A DNA stretch of 64,000 nt from Pararoseomonas sp. SCSIO 73927 (GTDB taxonomy: Bacteria; Pseudomonadota; Alphaproteobacteria; Acetobacterales; Acetobacteraceae). Both the position numbers and the translations under genes were made by a program. Below are positions 1 to 8,905 of the stretch, one piece after another. Where the stretch lies: assembly GCF_037040815.1 (NCBI RefSeq), contig NZ_CP146232.1, forward strand, positions 1 through 64,000, read 5' to 3'. The notes beneath the pieces are model-generated. The model worked only from the letters and a program-made list of their open reading frames with translations, had not been told where the DNA came from and searched no databases. The stretch's first letter is position 1; every line of letters starts with the position of its first letter.

Positions 1-132
1 CGCGTCCGGTCCTATCCTGTCCAGGGGCCGTGGCCCCCGCCTGCGGGTGCAGGCCGTGTTGTGATCGCTAGGTGGTGATCGGGATGACGGTTTTCAGGCC
101 CGTGGGAAGGCCGGGCCGCCATGCAACGCGGT

Positions 133-206
133 TGGAGCGGGTGACGGGAATCGAACCCGCATTGCCAGCTTGGAAGGCTGGAACTCTACCATTGAGTTAC
201 ACCCGC
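133..206 (-). tRNA. tRNA-Gly (anticodon TCC)
   Basis: Read on the minus strand the sequence folds as a cloverleaf. The acceptor stem GCGGGTG pairs with CACCCGC, the TTCGATT T-loop is intact, and the anticodon loop reads CTTCCAA, giving anticodon TCC. The discriminator base is T and the CCA end is encoded. A second tRNA-Gly (CCC) lies near 53.5 kb. Confidence 0.95.
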
Positions 207-273
207 CGACCGAACCCGCCGGTCCGGGATGGACCGCCGCGCGCGCACCGCACCACCAGGGGGATGGGACACA

Positions 274-356
274 TGGAGGGGGTTGGATTCGAACCAACGT
301 AGGCGCGAGCCAGCGGATTTACAGTCCGCCCCCTTTAGCCACTCGGGCACCCCTCC
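274..356 (-). tRNA. tRNA-Tyr (anticodon GTA)
   Basis: This is a class II tRNA with a long variable arm. On the minus strand the acceptor GGAGGGG pairs with CCCCTCC, the anticodon loop is CTGTAAA (anticodon GTA) and the T-arm contains GGTTCGAATCC. CCA is not encoded after the discriminator A. It lies 67 bases upstream of tRNA-Gly on the same strand, so the two may share a transcript. Confidence 0.95.
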
Positions 357-495
357 ACAGGGTGTCCCCAACCCTGACGGGCGGGAGCCGGGGGACTATC
401 CGAGAAGCGGCGGGCCTGTCAACGCATGTGGATCATGTCCTGCACGCACCGTTAGGATGCCTTGCGGCGGGCGCCGCGATTTGCAGGATGCCGCC

Positions 496-1599
496 ATGTC
501 ACCGCCCCGCAGGCCCCAAGGCCCCCGCTCGCCCCATCAACCGGGCAACACCCCCGGCGGCCCCGGCACGGGCAAGCCCAGCCGCCCCCGCGCCTTCGAC
601 GGCAAGCGCGGCTGGAAAGGCGGCGAGCCGCCGGCCGGCCCCGGCGAGAGGGCGCCCGGCAAGCCGCCCGTCGCCCCGCGCCAGGCCCGGCCCGGCCCGC
701 GGGCCGAGGCGGCACGCCCTGACTCCGCCCGCTCCGAATCCTTCCGGCCAGAAACGTCGCAGCATGGGGCATCCCGGCATGAGGCGGGCTTCCCGCCGCG
801 CCGCGATGCCCCTCCGCGCGGCCGGCCGGACGTCCAGCGTCCCGATCGGCGGGAGGAGGACCGCGCCCCCGCCAACACCCTGTGGCTCCACGGGCTGCAC
901 GCGGTAGCCGCCGCGGTGCTGAACCCCCGCCGCCGCCTGCGCCGCCTGCTGCTAACGGCCGATGCCGAGGCGGCGCTGAAGGAGCGCCTGCCGGAGGGCG
1001 CGATCGCCGCCCGCAAGCTCCAGCCCGAACGGGTGGAGGACCGCGCCCGGTTCCACACCTTCCTGCCGGAGGATTCGGTGCACCAGGGCGCCGCCCTGCT
1101 GGCCGAGCCCCTGCCGGGCATCGGGCTGGACGACGCGCTGAAGGCCTCGGACGGCCCCGTGCTGCTGCTGGACCAGGTGACGGACCCGCGCAACGTCGGC
1201 GCCATCCTGCGCGCCGCCGCCGCCTTCGGCGCCGCGGCGGTGGTGGTGCAGGACCGCCACGCCCCGGCGGAGACGGGCGCCCTGGCCCGCGCCGCCTCCG
1301 GCGCGCTGGAGATCGTGCCGATGGTGCGCGAAGTGAACCTGGCCCGCGCGATCCGCCACCTACAGGATGGCGGCGCCTGGGTGATGGGCCTGGCCGGGGA
1401 GGCCGGGCGGACCCTCGCCGAGGCCAAGCCCACGGACCGCCGGGTAGGGCTGGTGCTGGGGGCGGAAGGCGGCGGACTGCGCCGCCTGCAGCGCGAGACC
1501 TGCGACGAGCTGGTGCGGCTGCCGATCACCGAGGCGATGGAGAGCCTCAACGTGGCCTCCGCCGCGGCCGTCGCTCTCTACGAGCTGCGCCGGGCCTGA
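496..1599 (+). CDS. rlmB: 23S rRNA 2'-O-methyltransferase RlmB-like (TrmH/SpoU family)
   Basis: Likely 2'-O-methylates a ribose in 23S rRNA (Gm2251 in E. coli) using SAM. The first ~130 residues are a basic, Pro/Arg-rich, low-complexity tail, longer than in E. coli RlmB. Then come the SpoU substrate-binding domain (LHGLHAVAAAVLNP, ~131-205) and the knotted SPOUT domain with its three motifs: DPRNVGAILRAAAAFG (~228), VLGAEGGGL (~319) and LPITEAMESLNVASAAA (~342). The catalytic Asn and Arg of motif 1 are present. ATG 496 was chosen because upstream in-frame codons run through the tRNA-Tyr gene. The family assignment is firm. The exact target (RlmB or another TrmH paralogue) is inferred. Confidence 0.9.
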   Translation: MSPPRRPQGPRSPHQPGNTPGGPGTGKPSRPRAFDGKRGWKGGEPPAGPGERAPGKPPVAPRQARPGPRAEAARPDSARSESFRPETSQHGASRHEAGFPPRRDAPPRGRPDVQRPDRREEDRAPANTLWLHGLHAVAAAVLNPRRRLRRLLLTADAEAALKERLPEGAIAARKLQPERVEDRARFHTFLPEDSVHQGAALLAEPLPGIGLDDALKASDGPVLLLDQVTDPRNVGAILRAAAAFGAAAVVVQDRHAPAETGALARAASGALEIVPMVREVNLARAIRHLQDGGAWVMGLAGEAGRTLAEAKPTDRRVGLVLGAEGGGLRRLQRETCDELVRLPITEAMESLNVASAAAVALYELRRA

Positions 1600-1709
1600 T
1601 GGCCCCGCTCTGATCACCTGCCGTTAACCCGGGCCGACGCAGACTGGGCCCGGGCACCCGAGAGGGGCCGTACCGTGCCAGGAGGGCTTCGCGGAGGAGG
1701 AAACCCTTC

Positions 1710-1973
1710 ATGCAGCCCAACCCCCGCCGCCTTGGGGAAGTCCCGGCCACCCCCAATGCCTGGCACGAGTTGCCCGACGACCTGCAACTCACCCTCTCGC
1801 GCGAGGCGCTGCGGCGCGCGGCGGAAACCCTGGCCGAGCACGCGGAGCTTCTGGCCGCCGAGATGGATGGCGGCACCCTGCTCGACCAGGGCGGGCCGGA
1901 GGCGCTCCGCCTCTTCGCCGCCGTGGTGCGCGCGACGAACCGGGACGGTTTCGCCACGGTCGGCAACGCCTGA
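1710..1973 (+). CDS. Small hypothetical protein (87 aa)
   Basis: Not recognised. The product is short, soluble and mostly helical by composition, with an Ala/Glu/Leu-rich middle (residues 28-55) and no signal peptide or membrane segment. A strong purine-rich Shine-Dalgarno stretch (GGAGGAGGAAA) lies about 5 bases before the ATG, which is the main reason to believe it is translated. It stands alone between rlmB and a 39-codon ORF, both on the same strand. Confidence 0.6.
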   Translation: MQPNPRRLGEVPATPNAWHELPDDLQLTLSREALRRAAETLAEHAELLAAEMDGGTLLDQGGPEALRLFAAVVRATNRDGFATVGNA

Positions 1974-2110
1974 CCCTGGCTGCACGCCGCCCCGGCACCC
2001 CGGGCACGCCAGCCCTCCGCGCCATGCATGCATTAAGCCATGGACATGTTGCACCGCAGCATCCACCTTCATCGCAGGGATAGGGAGGAACAGATAAAAG
2101 GATCTGTCCC

Positions 2111-2230
2111 ATGCTGATCGTCTCCGCTTTCGCTCTCGCCGGCCTCGTGGCCGCGCAGGTGGTGGCCCGCATCTCCCTCGACCACTTCGAGGAGTTCCGC
2201 CGCCTGCCCCGCCTTCCGCAGGAGGCCTGA
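2111..2230 (+). CDS. Tiny single-span membrane peptide (39 aa), putative
   Basis: A 39-codon ORF with an AAAAGGA ribosome-binding site 8 bases before its ATG. Residues ~2-20 (MLIVSAFALAGLVAAQVVA) form one hydrophobic segment. A charged, Phe/Arg-rich tail of about 19 residues follows. No family is recognised. The evidence is only the RBS, the hydrophobic segment and its position in an otherwise empty gap, so it may be spurious. Confidence 0.4.
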   Translation: MLIVSAFALAGLVAAQVVARISLDHFEEFRRLPRLPQEA

Positions 2231-2430
2231 CCCTGCCGCGCCCGGGGTCTCCCCGGGGCGCCAGGGGGCAATGTATCGTCGGCCAGTAACGGACCCGCGC
2301 CTATGGGCCACAACGCCAGCCTTGGGACGGGATACCGACCTCTCCAGTTAGGCCGACCGGCCCTTCCCAATCGGGCCGGGCTACTGGACGACTTCCACCT
2401 CGCCCGATCCGGATGCGGCTCTGCCGGTGC

Positions 2431-2613
2431 TCAATAGGGGCGCCGGCGCGCCGCCCAGACCAGCGGCGCCACGGACAGGATGATGCTGGACACAAGGGCC
2501 CCGATCGCGATCAGGCCTCCAGAGGAGATATGGACTTCCGCCCTGGCCGATACGGCGCGCCCGATCTGCAGATCCACCTTGGCCATGTGCTTACGGCCTT
2601 GCGCTTCATCCAT
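2431..2613 (-). CDS. Small membrane protein (60 aa), hypothetical
   Basis: Residues ~32-52 (GGLIAIGALVSSIILSVAPL) form one transmembrane segment, followed by WAARRRPY, a positively charged cytoplasmic-type tail. The first 30 residues are polar and charged. The start at 2613 was chosen because AGGAGAG lies 9 bases upstream. An internal ATG at 2586 would shorten it by nine residues. It is transcribed away from the 61-residue membrane ORF at 2732, so the two are divergent and share a ~118-base intergenic region. Confidence 0.55.
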   Translation of the reverse strand: MDEAQGRKHMAKVDLQIGRAVSARAEVHISSGGLIAIGALVSSIILSVAPLVWAARRRPY

Positions 2614-2731
2614 TCCGCCGACTCTCCTGGCTGCTGACCAGGGGTGAACGCCGGACCGGGCCGGGCTTTGCGGACCGGGAACCTCCCCGGCCCGCATCGC
2701 CACGCGCCGCCATCGCCTGTATGATCCCAGC

Positions 2732-2917
2732 ATGATTCGGAGAGCCCGCCTGGAGCGTTTGACCGACCAGGCGGGCGATCGGCTGATCCGGGCCATCGAC
2801 AGGCTTTTGGACGCGGTCGGCTCCGATCGTCAGGCCTCCCTCACCGTGGCGGGCCTCGTCTTCCTGACCGTCCTGATCCTGACCGCGAAGGTCTTTTACC
2901 GGCTCATCAGCCTCTAG
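2732..2917 (+). CDS. Small membrane protein (61 aa), hypothetical
   Basis: The N-terminal ~35 residues are amphipathic and rich in Arg, Asp and Leu. Residues ~38-58 (LTVAGLVFLTVLILTAKVF) form a single membrane span ending close to the C-terminus, so it looks like a tail-anchored peptide. No family is recognised. Upstream sequence gives only a weak RBS. It is divergent from the 60-residue membrane ORF at 2431-2613. The following gene on the plus strand is uvrB, beyond a tRNA on the opposite strand. Confidence 0.5.
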   Translation: MIRRARLERLTDQAGDRLIRAIDRLLDAVGSDRQASLTVAGLVFLTVLILTAKVFYRLISL

Positions 2918-3008
2918 GGGCGGTTCCCGCGCCCGCAGGCCGACTGAAGCGCTCCAACCCCGGCCTCCAGGTTCACGGGGCAGGAGAAGTGGGGCGTGAG
3001 GGTCAGCA

Positions 3009-3083
<75 letters not shown>

Positions 3084-3237
3084 CCTTGCTGCACGCCCCT
3101 GCTTTCACCTCGGAGCCCGCAGCACCGCCACCTTAGCCCGGGGTCACGGAGGCGTCATCCCCGCCCTGCCGCGGTCGCCCGGCCGGGAGTCGGAATCCTG
3201 CTGTAACCGGCCGCTGTCCACCCTATGTTCACGGCCC

Positions 3238-5436
3238 ATGGATACCCTGCCGCCCGTCCTGTTCCAGCCGATCCGCCGCCCCGCGCCGGCGGGCGGCCAG
3301 CCCTTGAAGGTCGTCTCTCCTTATGAGCCGGCGGGCGACCAGCCCACGGCCATTGCGGATCTGGTCGAAGGCCTGCGCGCGCGCGGGGAGCGCGACCAGG
3401 TGCTGCTCGGCGTCACCGGCTCCGGCAAGACCTTCAGCATGGCGAAGGTGATCGAGGCGGTGCAGCGGCCGACCCTGATCCTCGCGCCGAACAAGACGCT
3501 CGCGGCCCAGCTCTACGGGGAGATGAAGTCCTTCTTTCCGGAGAACGCGGTGGAATACTTCGTCTCCTACTACGATTATTACCAGCCGGAAGCCTACGTC
3601 CCGCGCACCGACACCTACATTGAGAAGGACGCCCAGATCAACGAGCAGATCGACCGGATGCGCCACTCGGCCACGCAGTCGCTGCTGGAGCGGCGGGACG
3701 TGGTGATCGTCGCCTCCGTCTCCTGCATCTACGGCATCGGCTCGGTCGAGACCTACGGCAACATGACCGTGAAGCTGCAGCTCGGCGGCCGGATCGACCG
3801 CGACGTGCTGGTGAAGGCACTCGTGGAGCTGCAGTACCGCCGCAACGACACCGCCTTCCAGCGCGGCACCTTCCGCCTGCGCGGGGAGACGGTGGATGTT
3901 TGGCCCTCCCACCTCGAGGACCGCGCCTGGCGCATCTCCCTCTTCGGGGACGAGATCGACGGGCTGCGCGAGTTCGACCCGCTGACGGGCGAGGTGGCGG
4001 GGGAGATGGAGAGCGTCGCGATCTACGCGAACAGCCACTACGTCACGCCGCGCCCGACGCTGATCCAGGCGATCAAGGATATCAAGATCGAGCTGAGGGA
4101 GACGCTCGCCCGCCTGCAATCCGAGGGCAAGCTGCTGGAGGCCCAGCGGCTGGAGCAGCGCACCACCTTCGACATCGAGATGATGGAGACGACCGGCGTC
4201 TGCAAAGGCATCGAGAACTACTCCCGCTATCTCTCCGGCCGCGGCGCCGGCCAGCCGCCGCCGACCCTGTTCGAGTACCTGCCCGAGGGCGCCCTGCTGA
4301 TCGTTGACGAGAGCCACGTCACCATCGGCCAGATCGGCGGCATGGCGCGCGGCGACTTCGCGCGGAAGTCCGTGCTGGCGGATTTCGGCTTCCGCCTGCC
4401 CTCCTGCATGGACAACCGCCCGCTGCGCTTCGAGGAGTGGGAGAGCTTCCGGCCCGACACGATCTTCGTCTCCGCCACCCCTGGCGCCTGGGAGATGGAG
4501 CGGACCGGCGGCACCTTCGCCGAGCAGGTCATCCGCCCCACCGGCCTGATCGACCCGCCCGTGGAGATCCGCCCCGTGGAGGGCCAGGTGGACGACCTGC
4601 TGGCCGAGTGCCGCGACGTGATCGCCGCCGGCGGCCGCGTGCTGGCCACCACGCTCACCAAGCGCATGGCCGAGGACCTGACGGAGTACATGACGGAGAC
4701 GGGCATCAAGGTCCGCTACCTGCACTCCGACGTGGACACGCTGGAGCGCATCGAGATCATCCGCGACCTCCGCCGCGGCGTCTTCGACGTGCTGGTGGGC
4801 ATCAACCTGCTGCGCGAGGGGCTGGACATCCCGGAGTGCCGCCTCGTCGCCATCCTGGACGCCGACAAGGAGGGCTTCCTCCGCTCCACCACCTCGCTGA
4901 TCCAGACCATCGGCCGCGCCGCGCGCAACGCGGAGGGCCGCGTGATCCTCTACGCCGACCGCATGACGGACAGCATGCGCCGCGCGATCGAGGAAACCGA
5001 TCGCCGCCGCGCCAAGCAGGTGGCCTACAACACGGAGCACGGGATCACCCCGCAGACCATCCGCCGCGACATCGCGGACGTGCTGCAATCCGTCTACGAG
5101 CAGGACTACGTCACGGTGGAGGCGGTGGAGGACGACGCCTCCTCCCACTTCATCGGCCACAACCTGCGCGCCAGCATCTCGGAGCTGGAGCGCCGGATGC
5201 GCGCCGCCGCCGCCGACCTGGAGTTCGAGACCGCCGCCCGCCTGCGCGACGAGATCAAGCGGCTGGAGAACCTGGAACTGGGCCTCGACGCCCCTCCTCC
5301 CTCCGGCCACGAGGCGCGCGCCAAGGCGGACTGGAAACCCAAGCCGCTAGGTCCCGGCGGTGGCGGCTACGACCCGGACAAGCGCACCACCCGCACGGCG
5401 TCGCGCGGGGCGCCGCGCCGCAAGAAGGCGGGCTAG
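3238..5436 (+). CDS. uvrB: Excinuclease ABC subunit B (UvrB)
   Basis: DNA-damage verification helicase of nucleotide excision repair. It receives the lesion from UvrA and recruits UvrC. The Walker A motif GVTGSGKT is at residues 58-65. The damage-probing beta-hairpin ([20 protein letters not shown]) is at ~111-130. Helicase motifs V/VI ([13 protein letters not shown], then QTIGRAARN) lie at ~521-565. The C-terminal UVR motif that contacts UvrC is at ~643-682. The 732-residue length is slightly above the usual ~670, because of an N-terminal extension of ~20 residues and a basic C-terminal tail. UvrA and UvrC are not in the window. No LexA-type operator is obvious upstream. Confidence 0.98.
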   Translation: MDTLPPVLFQPIRRPAPAGGQPLKVVSPYEPAGDQPTAIADLVEGLRARGERDQVLLGVTGSGKTFSMAKVIEAVQRPTLILAPNKTLAAQLYGEMKSFFPENAVEYFVSYYDYYQPEAYVPRTDTYIEKDAQINEQIDRMRHSATQSLLERRDVVIVASVSCIYGIGSVETYGNMTVKLQLGGRIDRDVLVKALVELQYRRNDTAFQRGTFRLRGETVDVWPSHLEDRAWRISLFGDEIDGLREFDPLTGEVAGEMESVAIYANSHYVTPRPTLIQAIKDIKIELRETLARLQSEGKLLEAQRLEQRTTFDIEMMETTGVCKGIENYSRYLSGRGAGQPPPTLFEYLPEGALLIVDESHVTIGQIGGMARGDFARKSVLADFGFRLPSCMDNRPLRFEEWESFRPDTIFVSATPGAWEMERTGGTFAEQVIRPTGLIDPPVEIRPVEGQVDDLLAECRDVIAAGGRVLATTLTKRMAEDLTEYMTETGIKVRYLHSDVDTLERIEIIRDLRRGVFDVLVGINLLREGLDIPECRLVAILDADKEGFLRSTTSLIQTIGRAARNAEGRVILYADRMTDSMRRAIEETDRRRAKQVAYNTEHGITPQTIRRDIADVLQSVYEQDYVTVEAVEDDASSHFIGHNLRASISELERRMRAAAADLEFETAARLRDEIKRLENLELGLDAPPPSGHEARAKADWKPKPLGPGGGGYDPDKRTTRTASRGAPRRKKAG

Positions 5437-5445
5437 GCGCGGCGC

Positions 5446-5880
5446 ATGGCCGAGGATCTCGCCGCCTCCATCGCCCGCTCCGCGGCGAAGCTCGTCGCGC
5501 TGTCCCGCCAGCGCGGCGGGGGCGCGCCGCTGGATTTCACCCCGGCGAGCCTGGAGACGGTGGAGGAGATGGCCGGGGAGGCCGCCCACTGGGCCACCGA
5601 GCTGACGCCCGCCGAGATCACGGGCCTGGTCCAGGATTTCGGCTGCTACCTGCTCGAGGTCGGCCGCGCCGAGTTCGGCGGTGCCTATCTCTGGCACGAG
5701 GCGCGGGACCAGCCCGTCCTCGTCGTCGGCGAACCGGCCTTCCACGTCGCGCTGATGACCTGGGACAAGCTGCGCGGCCGGCTGGGCGGGGACGCCGCAG
5801 ACAATCTCCCCTTCTTCTACGCCGGCTTCGCGGAGCGTGCCCGGCAGGCCGCCCCGGGCACCCGCGCGCTCTACGTGTGA
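5446..5880 (+). CDS. Hypothetical protein (144 aa), possibly DUF3806-like
   Basis: The gene begins 9 bases after the uvrB stop, so it is probably cotranscribed with it. The product is a soluble alpha/beta protein with a conserved-looking core (DFGCYLLEVGRAEFGGAYLW at ~74-93, then a segment around FHVALMTWDKLRGRLGGD). The pattern recalls the small uncharacterised DUF3806 family, but this is a weak resemblance from memory. There is no signal peptide, metal motif or catalytic signature. Confidence 0.75.
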   Translation: MAEDLAASIARSAAKLVALSRQRGGGAPLDFTPASLETVEEMAGEAAHWATELTPAEITGLVQDFGCYLLEVGRAEFGGAYLWHEARDQPVLVVGEPAFHVALMTWDKLRGRLGGDAADNLPFFYAGFAERARQAAPGTRALYV

Positions 5881-5896
5881 GGCAGGGCGCCCCGCC

Positions 5897-6721
5897 TCAG
5901 TAGGTCCTCCCCGTCGGCGCGGAAGGCGTCACCAGCCCGCCGCCCTCGAAGGCGCGCAGGCTCGGGTCGTCGGAGACCGCCATCACCCCCGTGCGGTAGC
6001 CGCCGGAGTAGGGTGTGCCGGAGTAGGGTGTGCCGGAGTAGGAGCCGGCGGCCTCCGCCCAGACCCCGTCCATCGCCACCGGCGTGCCGAGGTTCGGCAC
6101 CACCTTGGCAAGGTAGTTGATCGTCTCGTCCGGCAGGATCATCGCGCCGGAGAGGACCCCCTCCACCCGCAGCGGCCCCGCATTGTAGGCGGCCACGAAT
6201 CCCGGCGCGCCGAAGCGGTCCGACATGGCCCGGATGTAGGCGGCGCCGGCCAGGATGTTGTCTCGCGGGTCGTAGGGGTCCTCGCCCAGCCCGTGCTCGT
6301 CGCGCAGCCGCTCATAGGTGCGCGGCATCACCTGCATCAGCCCCATGGCGCCGACGGGTGAGGTGATGGGCAGCCCATCCGAGCCGTTGATCCGCCCACC
6401 GGATTCCTGCCGCATGATCGCGCGGATCCAGCCCTCGGACACCCCGAACCGGTTCGCCGCCTCCCGGATGTGCGGCCCCCAGGGATCACCGGAGGAGCCG
6501 GGGACATTGTAGCGGCGGCGCGCGGCGGCGGCGCGGTAGGCACGGGCCGCCGCCCGGCTGGCGGCGCGATCATCCACGGACGCCTCGGCGGAAGGAGGCG
6601 TGTCATACCCCGCCCCGGGTGCGTAGGCCTGCGGGGCGGGCGCGGGCGTACCGGCGCAGGCGGCGAGCAGGCCGAGAGCGACCAGGGGAAGGGCGGAGTG
6701 GAGGGGGCGGAACCAGGCCAT
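5897..6721 (-). CDS. Lytic transglycosylase (SLT family), lipoprotein
   Basis: Cleaves the MurNAc-GlcNAc bond of peptidoglycan to give 1,6-anhydro products. Residues 1-22 are a lipoprotein signal ending in lipobox LAAC (Cys22), predicting attachment in the periplasm. The SLT domain spans ~80-225. Catalytic Glu106 sits in IMRQESGG, followed by the family signatures GAMGLMQVMPRTY and AAYNAGP. The C-terminus carries a direct repeat YSGTPYSGTPYSG, matched by a tandem 15-base repeat around 6005-6035. It is convergent with the gene at 5446. The start was set at the ATG that gives the signal peptide. Confidence 0.92.
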   Translation of the reverse strand: MAWFRPLHSALPLVALGLLAACAGTPAPAPQAYAPGAGYDTPPSAEASVDDRAASRAAARAYRAAAARRRYNVPGSSGDPWGPHIREAANRFGVSEGWIRAIMRQESGGRINGSDGLPITSPVGAMGLMQVMPRTYERLRDEHGLGEDPYDPRDNILAGAAYIRAMSDRFGAPGFVAAYNAGPLRVEGVLSGAMILPDETINYLAKVVPNLGTPVAMDGVWAEAAGSYSGTPYSGTPYSGGYRTGVMAVSDDPSLRAFEGGGLVTPSAPTGRTY

Positions 6722-6804
6722 GCCCCATTCTGCCGCATCCCCGGCCCCTCCGCGGCCACCGGATGGAAACCCGCCGCCCGATGTGGCGGCCGGGTCACAG
6801 CCCC

Positions 6805-7785
6805 CTACCCGTCCAGCCGGACATCGGCGTTGCGCGCCACCTCCCGCCACTTCGCGATCTCCGCGCGGACGAAGGCGTTGGCTTCCGCCACGCTCTGCGG
6901 CGCGGGCGCCCCGCCGAGCTGCACCACCCGCGCGGCGAAGGCGGGGTCGCGCAGCAGGGCCGTAACATCGGCATTCACCCGGTTCACCACCGCCTCCGGC
7001 GTGCCAGCCGGCACCGCGATCCCGGCCCAGCCGATCGCCTCGTAGCCCGGGATGGCCTCCGCGATCGCCGGTACCTCCGGCAGCTGCGGTGCACGCGCGG
7101 CGGAGGTGACGCCGAGCGCCTTGATCCGCCCGCCCCGGATGTGCGGCAGGGCGCTCGCCACGCTGTCGAACATCATCGGGATGTTGCCCGCCAGCAGGTC
7201 CGCCACCGCCGGCCCGCTGCCGCGGTAGGGCACGTGGGTCAGCCGCACCCCGGCCCTGGAGCAGAACAGCTCCGCCGACATGTGCTGGGAGGTGCCGGGC
7301 CCGCCGCTGCCGTAGGAGATGCCGCCCGGATCCGCCTTCGCCGCCGCGATCAGCCCGGCGATGTCGTTCGGCGCGAAGGAGGGGTGCGCCACGATCATCA
7401 GCGGCACGGTGAACATCAGGGTGACGTAGTTGAAGTCCCGCTCCGCGTCGTAGGGCAGGCTGCGGATCACGCTGGGATTGATCCCGTTCGTGCCGGAGGT
7501 GGATGCGACCAGGGTGTAGCCGTCCGGTGCCGCCCGCGCTCCCGCCTCCGTGCCCACCACCCCCGCGCCCCCGGCCCGGTTCTCCACCACCACGCGCTGC
7601 GGCCACTTGGCCGAGAGCGCCTCGGCCAGAACGCGCCCGATCGTATCCGTCGCCTGCCCCGGCGGGAAGGGGATGAGAAGGCGCACCGGCCGCGCGGGCC
7701 AGGCTTCCTGCGCCGTGGCGGAGCGCAGCGCCGGCAGGGCAAGGGCCGCGCCCAGCAGGCTGCGGCGGACGATCTGGACGGACAT
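6805..7785 (-). CDS. Bug/TctC-family extracytoplasmic solute receptor
   Basis: Periplasmic binding protein of the Bug family (tripartite tricarboxylate receptor), which binds carboxylate-type ligands. The N-terminus has an RR-containing signal peptide ending near ATAQ (residue ~26). The diagnostic opening WPARPVRLLIPFPPGQATD follows, then the conserved Bug segments VVENRAGGAGVVG and YGSGGPGTSQHMSAELF. GGGGAGGT-type RBS (GGGGAGGT) lies 6 bases before ATG 7785. There are no tctA/tctB membrane genes nearby, as is common for the many orphan Bug receptors of Betaproteobacteria and Roseomonas-like bacteria. The ligand cannot be told from the sequence. Confidence 0.93.
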   Translation of the reverse strand: MSVQIVRRSLLGAALALPALRSATAQEAWPARPVRLLIPFPPGQATDTIGRVLAEALSAKWPQRVVVENRAGGAGVVGTEAGARAAPDGYTLVASTSGTNGINPSVIRSLPYDAERDFNYVTLMFTVPLMIVAHPSFAPNDIAGLIAAAKADPGGISYGSGGPGTSQHMSAELFCSRAGVRLTHVPYRGSGPAVADLLAGNIPMMFDSVASALPHIRGGRIKALGVTSAARAPQLPEVPAIAEAIPGYEAIGWAGIAVPAGTPEAVVNRVNADVTALLRDPAFAARVVQLGGAPAPQSVAEANAFVRAEIAKWREVARNADVRLDG

Positions 7786-8007
7786 GGCGTGACCTCCCCT
7801 CGGTTCAGCCCGGCCCATAGGCCCACCCACTTGCCTCAAGCAAGCTATGCCATGCACATGGCCGATCCGCGCAACAAGATTGCTGGCAAGCGGTATTTGA
7901 GGGGAAGATTTCCCTGGACGGACGATGCCTGCGGCCGTTCCGTTCCCGCGCTGAAACCCGCCCGGCCCCGCCCGCCTTTCATCCCTGTCGCAGGACGGGG
8001 AAGACAT

Positions 8008-8898
8008 ATGCTCGGGCGGGCCTGGCGCCTTATCAAGGACGCCGTTCTCGGCTTCGTGGACCACGAGGCGATGACGCGGGGCGCGGCGATCGCCTGCTAC
8101 ACCCTGTTCTCCATCGCGCCGCTGCTGGTCCTCGCCGTCGCGATCGCCGGATTCTTCTTCGGCAAGGACACGGTGAGCGAGGCCGTGTCAGCCCAGCTCA
8201 CCGGCCTTGTCGGGCAGGAGGGCGGCAAGGCAATCGAGGAGGTGATGAAGGGCCAGCAGAGCTCGGGCAGCGGCGGGATCGCCGCCCTGATCGGCTTCGG
8301 CATCCTCTTCATCACCGCCTCGGGCGTCTTCGCGGAGCTGCAGGGCGCGCTCAACGTCATCTGGGCGGCGGAAGCGAAGCCTGTCTCCGTGGGCGCGCTG
8401 GTAAAGGCCCGCGCGCTCTCCGTCGGGCTTGTGGGCGCAACAGGCTTCCTCCTGCTCGTCTCCCTCATGGTCAGCGCCCTTCTCTCGGCCTTTGGCTCCT
8501 GGCTCACGGGCTTCGTCCCGGCGCTGGAGATCCTGCTGAAGGTCGTGAACTTCGTCGTCGGCCTCGGCTTCACCGCCCTGCTCTTCGGCGCAATTTACAA
8601 GATCCTGCCGGACCGGCACCTGGCGTGGCGCGACGTGGCCGTGGGCGCGATCATCACCGCCTTCCTCTTCAGCCTCGGGAAGACGGTAATCGGCTGGTAC
8701 ATCGGCGGCAGCGGCATGACGCAGAGCTACGGCGCGGCGGGCGCGCTCATCGTGGTGCTGCTCTGGGTCTACTACTCCGCCCAGGTCTTCCTGCTCGGCG
8801 CCGAGTTCACCCGCGCCTGGGCCGCGCGGGAGGGCGCCTGGAAGGGAAGGATGCCCGCGCGCGGCGCCTCCGCGCCGATAGGGGCGGACGCGCCCTAG
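8008..8898 (+). CDS. YihY/BrkB-family integral membrane protein
   Basis: Member of the YihY/virulence factor BrkB family, often mislabelled ribonuclease BN. About six transmembrane segments are visible (for example residues ~30-52, 90-110, 135-160, 175-200, 215-240 and 245-265). The family features GAAIACYTLFSIAPLL near the N-terminus and GAALIVVLLWVYYSAQVFLLGAEFTRAW near the C-terminus are clear. ATG 8008 is preceded by GGGGAAG. An in-frame ATG at 7852 would add 52 polar residues and is less likely. The role is unknown, possibly in the envelope. It is divergent from the Bug receptor gene. Confidence 0.9.
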   Translation: MLGRAWRLIKDAVLGFVDHEAMTRGAAIACYTLFSIAPLLVLAVAIAGFFFGKDTVSEAVSAQLTGLVGQEGGKAIEEVMKGQQSSGSGGIAALIGFGILFITASGVFAELQGALNVIWAAEAKPVSVGALVKARALSVGLVGATGFLLLVSLMVSALLSAFGSWLTGFVPALEILLKVVNFVVGLGFTALLFGAIYKILPDRHLAWRDVAVGAIITAFLFSLGKTVIGWYIGGSGMTQSYGAAGALIVVLLWVYYSAQVFLLGAEFTRAWAAREGAWKGRMPARGASAPIGADAP

Positions 8899-8905
8899 CC
8901 GCGCC

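Noticed and set aside
3229..5310. Long minus-strand ORF opposite uvrB
   Set aside because: It has an implausible composition (long runs of Leu, Val, Gly, His, Ala) and is exactly antisense to a strongly supported UvrB. It is open only because of high GC.
8008..8898. Ribonuclease BN
   Set aside because: The YihY family was once called RNase BN by mistake. This is a membrane protein with no nuclease motif.
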